DNA of 64,000 nucleotides from Nocardioides mesophilus (GTDB lineage: Bacteria; Actinomycetota; Actinomycetes; Propionibacteriales; Nocardioidaceae): assembly GCF_014395785.1 (NCBI RefSeq), contig NZ_CP060713.1, positions 2,880,501 to 2,944,500 of the forward strand, in the 5' to 3' direction. Shown piece by piece: positions 36,586-43,850 of the stretch (positions are counted from its first letter, which is position 1; every line of letters starts with the position of its first letter). A program made the position numbers and the translations under genes. Under the pieces are notes generated by a model. It saw nothing but the letters and a program-made list of their open reading frames with translations. It did not search any database and had not been told where the DNA came from.

Positions 36586-37800
36586 TCACATCGAGGCGGC
36601 GATCAGTGCCGCCGGCCGGAAGGACGCCTGCGCCTCGACCGGTTGCGGCGCCCGCTTGCGGAACAGCTTCCGGACCTGGCGCGGGGCGTTGGAGAGCGTG
36701 GTCTCCTCGAGCCAGCCGTTCGGCAGCGACAGCCGCAGCACCTTGTGCCAGGCGCTCGCGACCTGCTTCGGGAACGGCGCGGCGTGGTAGGTCAGCCCGT
36801 AGCGCTCGAAGAGAGCCTGGATCCTCGGAGCGATCTCGCGGTAGCGGTTGCTCGGCAGATCGGGGAAGAGGTGGTGCTCGATCTGGTGCGAGAGGTTCCC
36901 GCTCATCAGGTGCATCGCCTTGCTGCCGGAGATGTTCGCCGATCCCAGCATCTGCCGGAGGTACCACTCGCCCTTGGTCTCGTTCTCGTCGAGCGCGTTC
37001 TGCTCGAAGGTCTCGACGCCCTCGGGGAAGTGCCCGCACATGATCACGCTGTGGCTCCACACGTTGCGGACCAGGTTGGCCGTGAGGTTCGCCGTGAGGG
37101 TGCTGCGCCAGGACGGGCCGGAGAGCACCGGGTGGGCGACGTAGTCCTTCACGACCTGCTTGCGGACCTTGGTCAGGGTCTGCTTGAGGCGCCCGCGCAT
37201 CTCGGGGCTGAGCTTGCGCTTGTCGCGCAGGTGCTCGCCGAGGTCGAGGTCGTACATCGCGATGCCGTACTCGAAGATGCACGCGTTGATGAAGTTCCAC
37301 AGCGGCTGCACGAGGTAGCGAGGGGTCCAGGGCTGGTCCTCGTCCACGCGCATGATGCCGTAGCCGAGGTCGTTGTCCTTGCCGAGGATGTTCGTGTAGG
37401 TGTGGTGCGTGACGTTGTGAGCCCGCTTCCACTGCTCCGGCGGCGACGCGTGGTCCCAGTCCCAGGTGGTCGAGTGGATCTTGGGATCGCGCATCCAGTC
37501 CCACTGGCCGTGCAGGACGTTGTGGCCGATCTCCATGTTGTCCAGGATCTTGGCGGCGGCCAGGCAGGCGGTCCCGAGGAACCACGCCGGCGGCAGCTTG
37601 CTGGCCAGCAGGATCACGCGGCCGGAGAGCTCGAGCTTGCGCTGGACGTCGATCACGCGTCTGATGTACGCCGCGTCGCGCTCACCGCGGCTGTCGATGA
37701 CAGACTGGCGGATCGCGTCGAGCTCGCGGCCGAGGGTCTCGATGTCTGCTGCAGTCAGGTGGGCCACCTGACTGCCGGGCTTCTTCTGCAGGGCGGTCAC
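36586..37800 (-). CDS. membrane fatty-acid (acyl-CoA) desaturase
   Basis: 404-residue di-iron desaturase. The three histidine boxes are GHNVLHGQ, HNVTHHTYTN and the C-terminal HQIEHHLFPDLP; 'FLGTACLAAAKIL' and two later stretches are membrane helices. It inserts a double bond into acyl chains using O2 and electrons from an oxidoreductase/ferredoxin. No such partner gene is adjacent, unlike the M. tuberculosis desA3 locus. GTG at 37800 is taken; an in-frame GTG at 37809 is possible, and neither has a clear Shine-Dalgarno. Confidence 0.92.
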   Translation of the reverse strand: MTALQKKPGSQVAHLTAADIETLGRELDAIRQSVIDSRGERDAAYIRRVIDVQRKLELSGRVILLASKLPPAWFLGTACLAAAKILDNMEIGHNVLHGQWDWMRDPKIHSTTWDWDHASPPEQWKRAHNVTHHTYTNILGKDNDLGYGIMRVDEDQPWTPRYLVQPLWNFINACIFEYGIAMYDLDLGEHLRDKRKLSPEMRGRLKQTLTKVRKQVVKDYVAHPVLSGPSWRSTLTANLTANLVRNVWSHSVIMCGHFPEGVETFEQNALDENETKGEWYLRQMLGSANISGSKAMHLMSGNLSHQIEHHLFPDLPSNRYREIAPRIQALFERYGLTYHAAPFPKQVASAWHKVLRLSLPNGWLEETTLSNAPRQVRKLFRKRAPQPVEAQASFRPAALIAASM

Positions 37801-37895
37801 CCTATTCACTGTGCCCCAGAGTCGGCGAGTTAGACATCTGGGACGCTGTGACGATTCCGGTCCGCAAGCCGGGAACTTTCCCGACCCCGCCATAC

Positions 37896-37909
37896 CCTGC
37901 CGAAGCAGG
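37896..37909 (-). terminator. short UUCG hairpin
   Basis: On the minus strand CCTGC-TTCG-GCAGG, a 5-bp stem with the very stable UUCG tetraloop. It lies 64 nt after the stop of the 73-aa protein gene and may end its transcript. Confidence 0.45.
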
Positions 37910-37972
37910 CTGAACGACCAAGCCGCTCGAACGCTCGGTCTAGTCGGGCGGCCCGAGGACGGAGCCCAGGTC

Positions 37973-38194
37973 CTACAGCTTCGTCATCTTGTGGAACGGG
38001 CTGGTGATGCGGATCTGCTGGTCACCGAAGGCAACGGTGACCGCCTCCTCCTCCTTGTCCAGGATGCGACCGAGGCCGTACTTGTCGTGCGTGACCCGGT
38101 CGCCGACCGCGAACTGCTCGATCGTCGGCTCGGGCTTCGCCTGGAAGGGACTGCTGGCGAGGTGTCGCTGCTGGGCAGCGGTTCGTGGCTTCAT
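37973..38194 (-). CDS. 73-aa stand-alone Tudor-like (PcrA/UvrD C-terminus-like) protein
   Basis: 73 residues. A basic N-terminal tail (MKPRTAAQQRHLAS) is followed by ~45 residues 'FAVGDRVTHDKYGLGRILDK...VTVAFGDQQIRI...FHKMTKL'. This pattern closely resembles the C-terminal Tudor-like RNA-polymerase-binding domain of PcrA/UvrD helicases (GDRV.H..FG.G.V... LTKL) and is distantly like CarD/TRCF RID domains. The ATG at 38194 is the only start. By analogy it may bind RNA polymerase; that is inference from pattern alone. Confidence 0.75.
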   Translation of the reverse strand: MKPRTAAQQRHLASSPFQAKPEPTIEQFAVGDRVTHDKYGLGRILDKEEEAVTVAFGDQQIRITSPFHKMTKL

Positions 38195-38315
38195 CGACTC
38201 CAGTATGCGCCCTCGAGGGCCCGATCCGGGCCGATCCGACGTTGCGGGCTTTCCCCGACCGTCGCAGAACCGCGCCCGATGCCTCAACGGGAGCGGGGTA
38301 AACGGGCGCAGCAAG

Positions 38316-38351
38316 CCCCCGCCGTCCCCTGGGAGGAGGGGACGGCGGGGG
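38316..38351 (-). terminator. perfect 14-bp terminator-like hairpin
   Basis: CCCCCGCCGTCCCC (38316-38329) and GGGGACGGCGGGGG (38338-38351) are exact reverse complements with an 8-nt loop. It starts 22 nt after the stop of the 46-aa microprotein gene (minus strand) and has no T-tract, as usual in high-GC actinobacteria. Confidence 0.75.
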
Positions 38352-38373
38352 CGAGGCCTGTGGTGCCTCCGGG

Positions 38374-38514
38374 TCAGCGAGCCGTTCGAGTAGCGGTCCC
38401 GTTGCGTCGGGCGCGCAGCGAGCCGACGGCCTGCTGGATGCGCTTCTGGTTCTCCGGCTTGCGGGCCTCGTCGTAGACCTTCTTGGCGACCCCGGCGATG
38501 ACGGCAGTTCTCAT
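38374..38514 (-). CDS. 46-aa basic microprotein
   Basis: Short minus-strand gene: MRTAVIAGVAKKVYDEARKP... ending ...RNGTATRTAR, with a Lys/Arg-rich helix-forming middle (KPENQKRIQQAVGSLRARR). Its own strong hairpin follows and the codons are of the same GC3-rich type as neighbours. It resembles small proteins annotated as hypothetical in other Nocardioides-like genomes, from memory. The function is unknown; a nucleic-acid or membrane-surface binding helix would fit the charge. Confidence 0.6.
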   Translation of the reverse strand: MRTAVIAGVAKKVYDEARKPENQKRIQQAVGSLRARRNGTATRTAR

Positions 38515-38633
38515 AAGTCCCATGTGAGTGGTGGTACCCAGCCGGTGCCGGGCTACACGCGGGCATGGCAGCGGAGCGGCACCGCCTGCTGCCCCACGCG
38601 TCCGGAGGTCGCAGGAGGGGTAGGAGAGCGGGC

Positions 38634-39848
38634 GTGACAGCCCTCGTCCTCACCTTCGCCATCGCGCTGCTGCTTGCCGTGCTGACCTCGTCGTTGGCTT
38701 CCCGCAGCGCCCTGTCCACGACCTTGGTCTTCCTGGTCGTGGGCATGGTGGCCGGGCCGCTGGGGCTCGGGGTGGTGGACGTCTCCAGCAAGGCCGCGGA
38801 GAAGGCGGCCGAGATCGCGCTGTTCGCGATCCTGTTCACCGACGGTCAGCACGCCCCACTGCGGGTGCTGCGGCGGAACTGGGGACCGCCGACACGCGCG
38901 CTGCTGGTGGCGATGCCGCTCACGTTCGCCATCGTGGCGGCGCTCGGTCACTGGGTGGCCGGGCTGCCGTGGCCCGCCGCCCTGGTGCTCGGAGCGGTGC
39001 TGGCGCCGACCGACCCGGTCTTCGCCTCCGCACTGGTCGGCCGCGAGGACGTGCCACAGCGGGTGCGGCACATGCTCAACATCGAGAGCGGCCTCAACGA
39101 CGGTCTGGCCCTGCCGGCGGTGCTGGTCTTCGTCGGGCTGGCGGGTGGGACGCCCGAGGAGTGGAGCACCGAGCCCTGGACCCTAGTCCTCGAGGTCCTG
39201 GTCGGGATCGCGCTCGGCGTCGTGATCCCGATCGCCGTGGTCTCCGTGCTCCGGCTGCCGGGCGTCGGAGCCGTGCCGTCACTGCTGCCGCTCGGACCGC
39301 TCGCCCTGGCGTTGCTTCTGTACGGCGTCTGCGAGCTCACCCACGCCAACTCGTTCCTCGCCGCCTTCGTCGCGGGCTCGACGGTGGCCACCATCCGTCC
39401 GACAGCCTCGGACTCCTTCCGCCGGACCGGCGAGCTGGTGAGCGAGATGGCCAAGGGCGCCGCGCTGATCGCGTTCGCCTCGCTGCTCGACCGCGAGCTG
39501 CTGGTGGACGCGGGCATCGCCGGGCTCGTGCTGGCGGCCGCCGTACTGCTGGTCTCCCGACCGCTGCCGGTCATGGCGGTCATGGTCGGGAGCCGGTTGA
39601 CGATGAAGGAGCAGCTGGCCGTCGCGTGGTTCGGCCCCAAGGGATTCGCGAGCGTCGCCTACGCCGTGATCGTCCTGTTCAGCGGGATGCAGGACGCCGG
39701 CGAGGTGTTCGTGCTGGTGGGCGTGACGGTGCTGTTCTCCGTCGTCGCACACAGCAGCACCGACGTGGCGGTGGCCTCATGGCTGAGCCGGGACGAGGAC
39801 AAGGCGGTCGAAAGAGGTGACATGTCTGCCGAACCGCTGGGTACGTAG
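38634..39848 (+). CDS. cation:proton antiporter (CPA1/NhaP-like)
   Basis: 404 residues, about twelve membrane helices. 'GAVLAPTDPVFASALVG' and 'NIESGLNDGLALPAVLV' are the core ion-binding helices (T-D and N-D pairs) of Na+/H+ antiporters of the CPA superfamily. It exchanges Na+ or K+ for protons across the membrane. The GTG at 38634 has GGAGAG 7-8 nt upstream. It is followed after 26 nt by the envelope cassette on the same strand, so co-transcription is likely. Confidence 0.9.
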   Translation: MTALVLTFAIALLLAVLTSSLASRSALSTTLVFLVVGMVAGPLGLGVVDVSSKAAEKAAEIALFAILFTDGQHAPLRVLRRNWGPPTRALLVAMPLTFAIVAALGHWVAGLPWPAALVLGAVLAPTDPVFASALVGREDVPQRVRHMLNIESGLNDGLALPAVLVFVGLAGGTPEEWSTEPWTLVLEVLVGIALGVVIPIAVVSVLRLPGVGAVPSLLPLGPLALALLLYGVCELTHANSFLAAFVAGSTVATIRPTASDSFRRTGELVSEMAKGAALIAFASLLDRELLVDAGIAGLVLAAAVLLVSRPLPVMAVMVGSRLTMKEQLAVAWFGPKGFASVAYAVIVLFSGMQDAGEVFVLVGVTVLFSVVAHSSTDVAVASWLSRDEDKAVERGDMSAEPLGT

Positions 39849-39874
39849 GCGTCCTGCCCCAACTAGGAGGACAC

Positions 39875-40672
39875 ATGAGCACCACTGACTTCTCCGGAAG
39901 TGAGACGACGGCGTCCCCGTACGGGACCACGTCCGACAGCAAGACCGACCAGGCCAAGCAGGCCGCCGGCACCGCCAAGGATGAGAGCCGGCACGTCGCC
40001 GGCGTCGCCCAGGACGAGGCGAAGAACGTCGCGTCCGAGGCGAAGTCCCAGGTGCACGGCCTGATCGACCAGGCCACCTCGCAGGTCGAGGAGCAGTCCC
40101 GCTCGCAGAAGGACAAGCTCGCCTCGACCACCCGTACCTTCGGTGACGACCTCGGGTCGATGGCCGCGAACGGCGAAGGCCTCGCCGCCGACCTCGCCCG
40201 CCAGGTGGCCGAGCGTGCCAAGAGCCTCTCCTCGCACCTCGAGAACCGCGAGCCCGGCGAGCTCCTCGACGACGTCCGCGACTTCGCGCGCCGCAAGCCC
40301 GGCACCTTCCTGCTCGGCGCACTCGCCGCAGGCGTGGTCGCCGGCCGGCTCACCCGTGGCGCCAAGGAGGCCCGTGAGGGCCAGAGCAGCAGCACCACGG
40401 GCACCGCGTACGGCACCGGCACGACGTACGGCCAGACCTACGCCGCCGACGTCACCTCGCCTGGTGACCCCTACACCACCGGGTACGCCGCCGGCACCAG
40501 CGGCGCGGTCGACGACCCGACCCTGACCGGCACGGGCACCGCCGCAGGCGACCCGCTCGCCGGCACCGGGACCCCGGGCGCCGACCCGGTCTACCCGGCC
40601 GGCTCGGACGTGACCACCAGCGCCGACCCGAGCAACACCTGGACCGACACCTCCGAGGGTGGTCGGCTGTGA
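39875..40672 (+). CDS. Ala/Glu-rich stress protein of the holin/DUF3618 cassette
   Basis: 265 residues, not assigned to a named family. Residues ~25-130 form a long charged Ala/Gln/Lys/Glu-rich helix resembling LEA-like or apolipoprotein-like repeats (AGTAKDESRHVAGVAQDEAK, VEEQSRSQKDKLASTTRTFG). One hydrophobic helix (TFLLGALAAGVVAGRL, ~140-157) then precedes a Gly/Thr/Tyr-rich low-complexity end. AGGAGG lies 5 nt before the ATG. It overlaps the next gene by GTGA. It probably sits at the membrane; an envelope or desiccation-stress role is inference. Confidence 0.75.
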   Translation: MSTTDFSGSETTASPYGTTSDSKTDQAKQAAGTAKDESRHVAGVAQDEAKNVASEAKSQVHGLIDQATSQVEEQSRSQKDKLASTTRTFGDDLGSMAANGEGLAADLARQVAERAKSLSSHLENREPGELLDDVRDFARRKPGTFLLGALAAGVVAGRLTRGAKEAREGQSSSTTGTAYGTGTTYGQTYAADVTSPGDPYTTGYAAGTSGAVDDPTLTGTGTAAGDPLAGTGTPGADPVYPAGSDVTTSADPSNTWTDTSEGGRL

Positions 40673-41112
40673 CCCAGGAGACCTACGGCGCACAGAGCGG
40701 CGCCCACGCGGTGCAGGCACCTGAGTCCTCGACCTCGACCCGTTCCCTCGGGGAGATCGTCGGCGACATCAGCACCGACCTCAGCACCCTGATCCATCAG
40801 GAGATGGACCTCGCCAAGAGCGAGATGAAGCAGGAAGTGACCAAGATCGGCAAGGGCGCCGGGATGTTCGGCGGCGCCGGCGTCGCCGGTCTGCTGACAC
40901 TCATCTTCCTCTCGCTGGCGCTGACCTGGCTGCTCGACGACGTGATGCCCGTCGAGCTGGCGGCGCTGATCGTCGCGGTGCTCTGGGGCATCGTCGCCGC
41001 AGTGCTCGCCGCCCGCGGTCGCAAGGAGATCAAGGAAGCCAACCCGCAGCTGCCCATCACGCAGCAGACTCTGAAGGAGGATGCCCAATGGGCGAAAACA
41101 CAGAAGGCCTGA
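40669..41112 (+). CDS. phage-holin-like (Holin-X) membrane protein
   Basis: 147 residues. A polar/amphipathic N-terminal half ('SLGEIVGDISTDLSTLIHQEMDLAKSEMKQEV') is followed by two membrane helices (GVAGLLTLIFLSLALTWLL and AALIVAVLWGIVAAVLA). This matches the actinobacterial putative holin-X family (PF07332), chromosomal proteins with no demonstrated lytic role. Coupled to both neighbours by overlap (4 nt upstream, 25 nt downstream). Confidence 0.88.
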   Translation: MTQETYGAQSGAHAVQAPESSTSTRSLGEIVGDISTDLSTLIHQEMDLAKSEMKQEVTKIGKGAGMFGGAGVAGLLTLIFLSLALTWLLDDVMPVELAALIVAVLWGIVAAVLAARGRKEIKEANPQLPITQQTLKEDAQWAKTQKA

Positions 41113-41696
41113 CCACCACCCCCGCTGACATCGAGGCCACCCGCGCCTCGCTGAGCCGCGACATCGACGAGTTGGAGAACAAGGTCAGCCCGTCCCGCGT
41201 CGTGGAGCGCCAGAAGGCCGCTGCGAGGGGCCGGCTCGGCTCGGTCCGCGACAAGGTCATGGGCCAGGCGCACCACGCGAAGCACGGCGTCGCCTCCACC
41301 GGCGGCAGCGTCACCGGATCGGCCTCGCACATGGCCGGCTCGGTCTCCGGCACCGCTCACGGTGCGGTCGGCACGCTCGAGGCGAAGACCGAGGGCAACC
41401 CGCTCGCCGCGGGTGTCGTGGCCTTCGGCGCCGGCATGCTGATCTCCGCGCTCCTTCCCGCTTCGGAGAAGGAGACCCGGGCGGCCCAGGCCGTCGTCGA
41501 CGCGGCGCAGGAGCACGGCCAGCCGGTCATCGACCAGGTGAAGTCTGCCGGCCAGGAGATCGGCCAGAACCTCAAGGAGTCGGCCACCGAAGCCGCCCAG
41601 GAGGTCAAGTCCACCGCGACGGACTCCGCGCAGACCGTCAAGGCGGAGGGCCAGTCCTCCGCGCAGAACGTGAAGGACCAGGCTCCGACCAGCTGA
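41088..41696 (+). CDS. DUF3618 domain protein
   Basis: 202 residues. 'TPADIEATRASLSRDIDELENKVSPSRVVERQK' is the DUF3618 signature. A membrane helix (GVVAFGAGMLISALLP, ~103-118) follows a Gly/Ala/His-rich stretch, and the end is an Ala/Gln/Glu-rich helix. GGAGG is 7 nt before the ATG, inside the preceding gene. DUF3618 and Holin-X proteins are often neighbours in actinobacteria; function unknown. Confidence 0.88.
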   Translation: MGENTEGLTTTPADIEATRASLSRDIDELENKVSPSRVVERQKAAARGRLGSVRDKVMGQAHHAKHGVASTGGSVTGSASHMAGSVSGTAHGAVGTLEAKTEGNPLAAGVVAFGAGMLISALLPASEKETRAAQAVVDAAQEHGQPVIDQVKSAGQEIGQNLKESATEAAQEVKSTATDSAQTVKAEGQSSAQNVKDQAPTS

Positions 41697-41705
41697 GTCT
41701 CTCTC

Positions 41706-41744
41706 GACGGTGCCCGCGGACGCGATGCGTCCGCGGGCACCGTC
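41706..41744 (+). terminator. perfect 18-bp terminator hairpin
   Basis: GACGGTGCCCGCGGACGC (41706-41723) pairs exactly with GCGTCCGCGGGCACCGTC (41727-41744) around a 3-nt GAT loop, 9 nt after the DUF3618 stop. It ends the antiporter/envelope cassette and may also stop the convergent minus-strand gene. Confidence 0.85.
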
Positions 41745-41782
41745 ATGTCCAGACCCGGCGCCATCGAACGCCCGTGGGTGCT

Positions 41783-42442
41783 TCAGCGCGGCGCGGGCCG
41801 ACCGCTCGTACGCCGTGCCGTGACGTAGGCGGGCTCGCGCAGCCGCTCCACCCACGGGTAGTTCTCCAGGCCGGGCGCCGTGTGCAGCAGCGGGTCGAAC
41901 GTGATCTCGGCGTCCTCCGCGTCCGCGACGTCGCCCAGCGTCAGGTCACCGAACCGTTGCCACCGCCCCGCCGGAGACGCGCACAGCAGCACCAGCCGGG
42001 TCGCGGACAGGTGCTTCGCGCCGAGCAGCAGCGGCCCGTGCGGGCTCCGGTAGGGCAGCAGCGTGGTCATCGGCCGGCCGCCGGGAGTGCGGCTGGGCGT
42101 GAGCAGGAAGCGGGTCAGGTGCCCGAACCCGGTGCCGGCGAACAGCAGGTCGGCGTGGCCCTCCGGCACGGGGACGCGGACCGCGAGCCCTTGGATGTCC
42201 GGCAGGTACGGCGGCAGCCCGAGCGACCTCGACCGGCGCACCAGGACGTCGTCCTCGCCGGCCTCGTCGCACCAGGCCGGCGGCGTGGCCGGCGTACCCG
42301 ACCTGCGGAGGACGCCACGGACCACGTCGCCCCGGGGGTGCAGGGGCTTGGCGGCCCGGCGCGCCACCGCCACCGCGGCCGTGGCGGCGGCGAGCGCGCG
42401 CCCGCCGCCGGCCGCTGCGGTGCTGACGACCTCGCGTGACAT
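41783..42442 (-). CDS. conserved hypothetical protein (often annotated phosphodiesterase)
   Basis: 219 residues. 'AKPLHPRGDVVRGVLRRSG', 'RRSRSLGLPPYLPDIQGLAVRVP' and 'LLFAGTGFGHLTRFLLTPSR' are sequence blocks I associate with an actinobacterial family sometimes labelled phosphodiesterase or catalase-like, without experimental support known to me. There is no signal peptide, only an Ala-rich N-terminus (VSTAAAGGGRALAAATAAVAVARR). ATG at 42442 has GAGGG 9 nt upstream, just after the stop of the reductase gene. Confidence 0.65.
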   Translation of the reverse strand: MSREVVSTAAAGGGRALAAATAAVAVARRAAKPLHPRGDVVRGVLRRSGTPATPPAWCDEAGEDDVLVRRSRSLGLPPYLPDIQGLAVRVPVPEGHADLLFAGTGFGHLTRFLLTPSRTPGGRPMTTLLPYRSPHGPLLLGAKHLSATRLVLLCASPAGRWQRFGDLTLGDVADAEDAEITFDPLLHTAPGLENYPWVERLREPAYVTARRTSGRPAPR

Positions 42443-42453
42443 CGACATCACCC

Positions 42454-43064
42454 TCAGCCCTGCGCCGGGAAGGGGGCGCTCTTGAGGATCCGAGCCAGGT
42501 GGGCCGCGTTGAGCGCGAGCGCCTTCGTGGTCTTGTCGGTGGCCTCGGGGCGGGGCTCCTTGTCCCTGTAGTCGATGCCCTGCATCGCTTCGCCGACCCA
42601 GTAGGTGACGGCGTTCGGCGGGATCGTGAAGCCCACATCGCTCAGCCCCTGGAAGACCTCGGCCGAGACGTGGTGCGCGCCGTCCTCGTTGCCGACCACG
42701 GCCACCCCGGCCACCTTGCCGAAGGTGAGCATCCGGCCCTCGTCATCGGTCTCGCCGAGCTCGGCGTCGAGCCGCTCGAGGACCATCTTGCAGACCGAGG
42801 ACGGCTGCCCCATCCAGATCGGGGTGGCGATGACCAGCAGGTCGGCGGCGAGCATCTTCTCGCGGATCGCCGGCCAGCCGTCGCCGTCGCCCTCGTCGGC
42901 GGTGACCCCGAACCGGACGTCGTGGTCGACGACCCGGACCAGGTCGGACTGCACGTCGTGCTCGCGCAGGGCGGCGATGAGCTCGGTGGACAGCAGGTCG
43001 GTGCTCGACTCGGAGGGGAGGGCTTGAGGGTGCAGTTCAGGACGAGTGCGGTGAGTTGCTCCAT
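42454..43064 (-). pseudogene. flavodoxin-family NAD(P)H oxidoreductase, frame-disrupted
   Basis: The flavodoxin fold is split over two reading frames. The first 15-17 codons from ATG 43064 (MEQLTALVLNCTLKPSP) are in one frame; the rest (SESSTDLLSTELIAALREHD... WMGQPSSVCKMVLERLD... ending SAPFPAQG) is in another. One extra C within CCCTCCCCTCC (complement of 43011-43022) would join them into ~203 residues, the normal size of FMN-binding NADPH-dependent reductases. The C-terminal part is otherwise intact (TPIWMGQPS phosphate loop). It could be a sequencing indel, or a genuine recent frameshift. Confidence 0.75.
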
Positions 43065-43284
43065 ACGGCCACCGTGCCCGCTGCGTGCCGGACCATGCCG
43101 CCGTCGTCCCGTCGCCCGGGCGCTCACACGCGTGCAGGGTGCGCGAGTCGTCGCCTGCTGGGGCGTTGATCCGCAAATTTAACCTTCGATTCGTGGGACT
43201 ACGTCCAGATTGGTCCGGAACGTGACGCCAGGAAACGGACTCGGGGTCTCGGCAACCGCGACCCGGGAGCGGCATCATCCGAGC
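43065..43284. other. divergent intergenic region with an AT-rich patch
   Basis: 220 bp between the reductase and a plus-strand gene. Around 43170-43195 it is strikingly AT-rich for this genome (GCAAATTTAACC...), as expected of promoters. TTGATC followed 17 bp later by ATTCGT is a weak plus-strand match. No gene is seen. Confidence 0.3.
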
Positions 43285-43692
43285 ATGGACCTGCTGCAGT
43301 TCCACCGGATGCGAACGGCCATCCAGGGAAGCGCCTCGCCGGGGCGCGATACCGACCTGGAGTCGGTCGAGCAGTCGCTGCGCGACCTGCTGCTGAGGAG
43401 CGGTGTCTTCGAGGACGTCGAGGTGGGGCACACCGACGACCCCGACCAGCTCGTGATCGCGCTGTGCACCTTCAACCCGCTCGTGGCCGAGGCGGAGGTC
43501 GCCCGGCGGCTCGAGACGATCTGGCGCGACCGGGTCAGCTACCCGTTCTGGGAGGCGCACGCGCTGCACGTGGAGAGCGAGCACGTGGAGTTCCAGGCCG
43601 CGAGCCGGTACAGCAGCCGGGGCCACTACGTCACCGTGCACCTCGTCGCGCAGAAGGCGCCGATCCCGGCCCAACGGGTCGCCGTCGACTAG
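43285..43692 (+). CDS. hypothetical protein
   Basis: 135 residues, no family recognised. It is an acidic, soluble alpha/beta-looking protein (MDLLQFHRMRTAIQG..., 'VEVGHTDDPDQLVIALCTFNPLV', 'GHYVTVHLVAQKAP'). There is no signal peptide or membrane segment. The ATG at 43285 gives the most sensible N-terminus; longer upstream starts run into the AT-poor leader. Convergent with the HTH/HEAT-like gene. Confidence 0.7.
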   Translation: MDLLQFHRMRTAIQGSASPGRDTDLESVEQSLRDLLLRSGVFEDVEVGHTDDPDQLVIALCTFNPLVAEAEVARRLETIWRDRVSYPFWEAHALHVESEHVEFQAASRYSSRGHYVTVHLVAQKAPIPAQRVAVD

Positions 43693-43715
43693 CCAGGCAT
43701 AGTCCAGGTCGACGC

Positions 43716-43746
43716 CCGATCGACCGTCGGCAGGTCGGTCGATCGG
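43716..43746. terminator. 11-bp hairpin between convergent genes
   Basis: CCGATCGACCG (43716-43726) pairs with CGGTCGATCGG (43736-43746) around a 9-nt loop, 24 nt after the plus-strand stop. Confidence 0.6.
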
Positions 43747-43799
43747 TGGCAATAGCGACATTGCGCTGCGCGGGCCATCATTTCGGGTAGCGTGAGGCG

Positions 43800-43850
43800 G
43801 GGCTCGGGCCATTCATTCGCTAGCGGCGTTCAGTCGAGTGGCCCGAGCCC
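43800..43850 (-). terminator. 12-bp stem enclosing the stop codon of the HTH/HEAT gene
   Basis: GGGCTCGGGCCA (43800-43811) pairs exactly with TGGCCCGAGCCC (43839-43850). The right arm is the last coding segment and the stop codon lies in the 27-nt loop, so translation and hairpin formation would compete. Confidence 0.5.

Noticed and set aside
35280-37043. 587-codon plus-strand frame over APH and desaturase genes
   Set aside because: No recognisable protein and it crosses two solid minus-strand genes.
40383-40640. Possible tandem repeats in the Gly/Thr/Ser-rich end of the 265-aa protein, checked as a CRISPR or microsatellite
   Set aside because: Only short imperfect amino-acid repeats within coding sequence; no regular spacer structure.
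39875-41696. Holin-like gene suggesting a prophage remnant
   Set aside because: No lysin, capsid, tail or integrase genes nearby; Holin-X and DUF3618 are chromosomal actinobacterial families.
43065-43284. Searched for a tRNA or small RNA in the AT-rich gap
   Set aside because: No cloverleaf or strong hairpin; looks like a promoter region.
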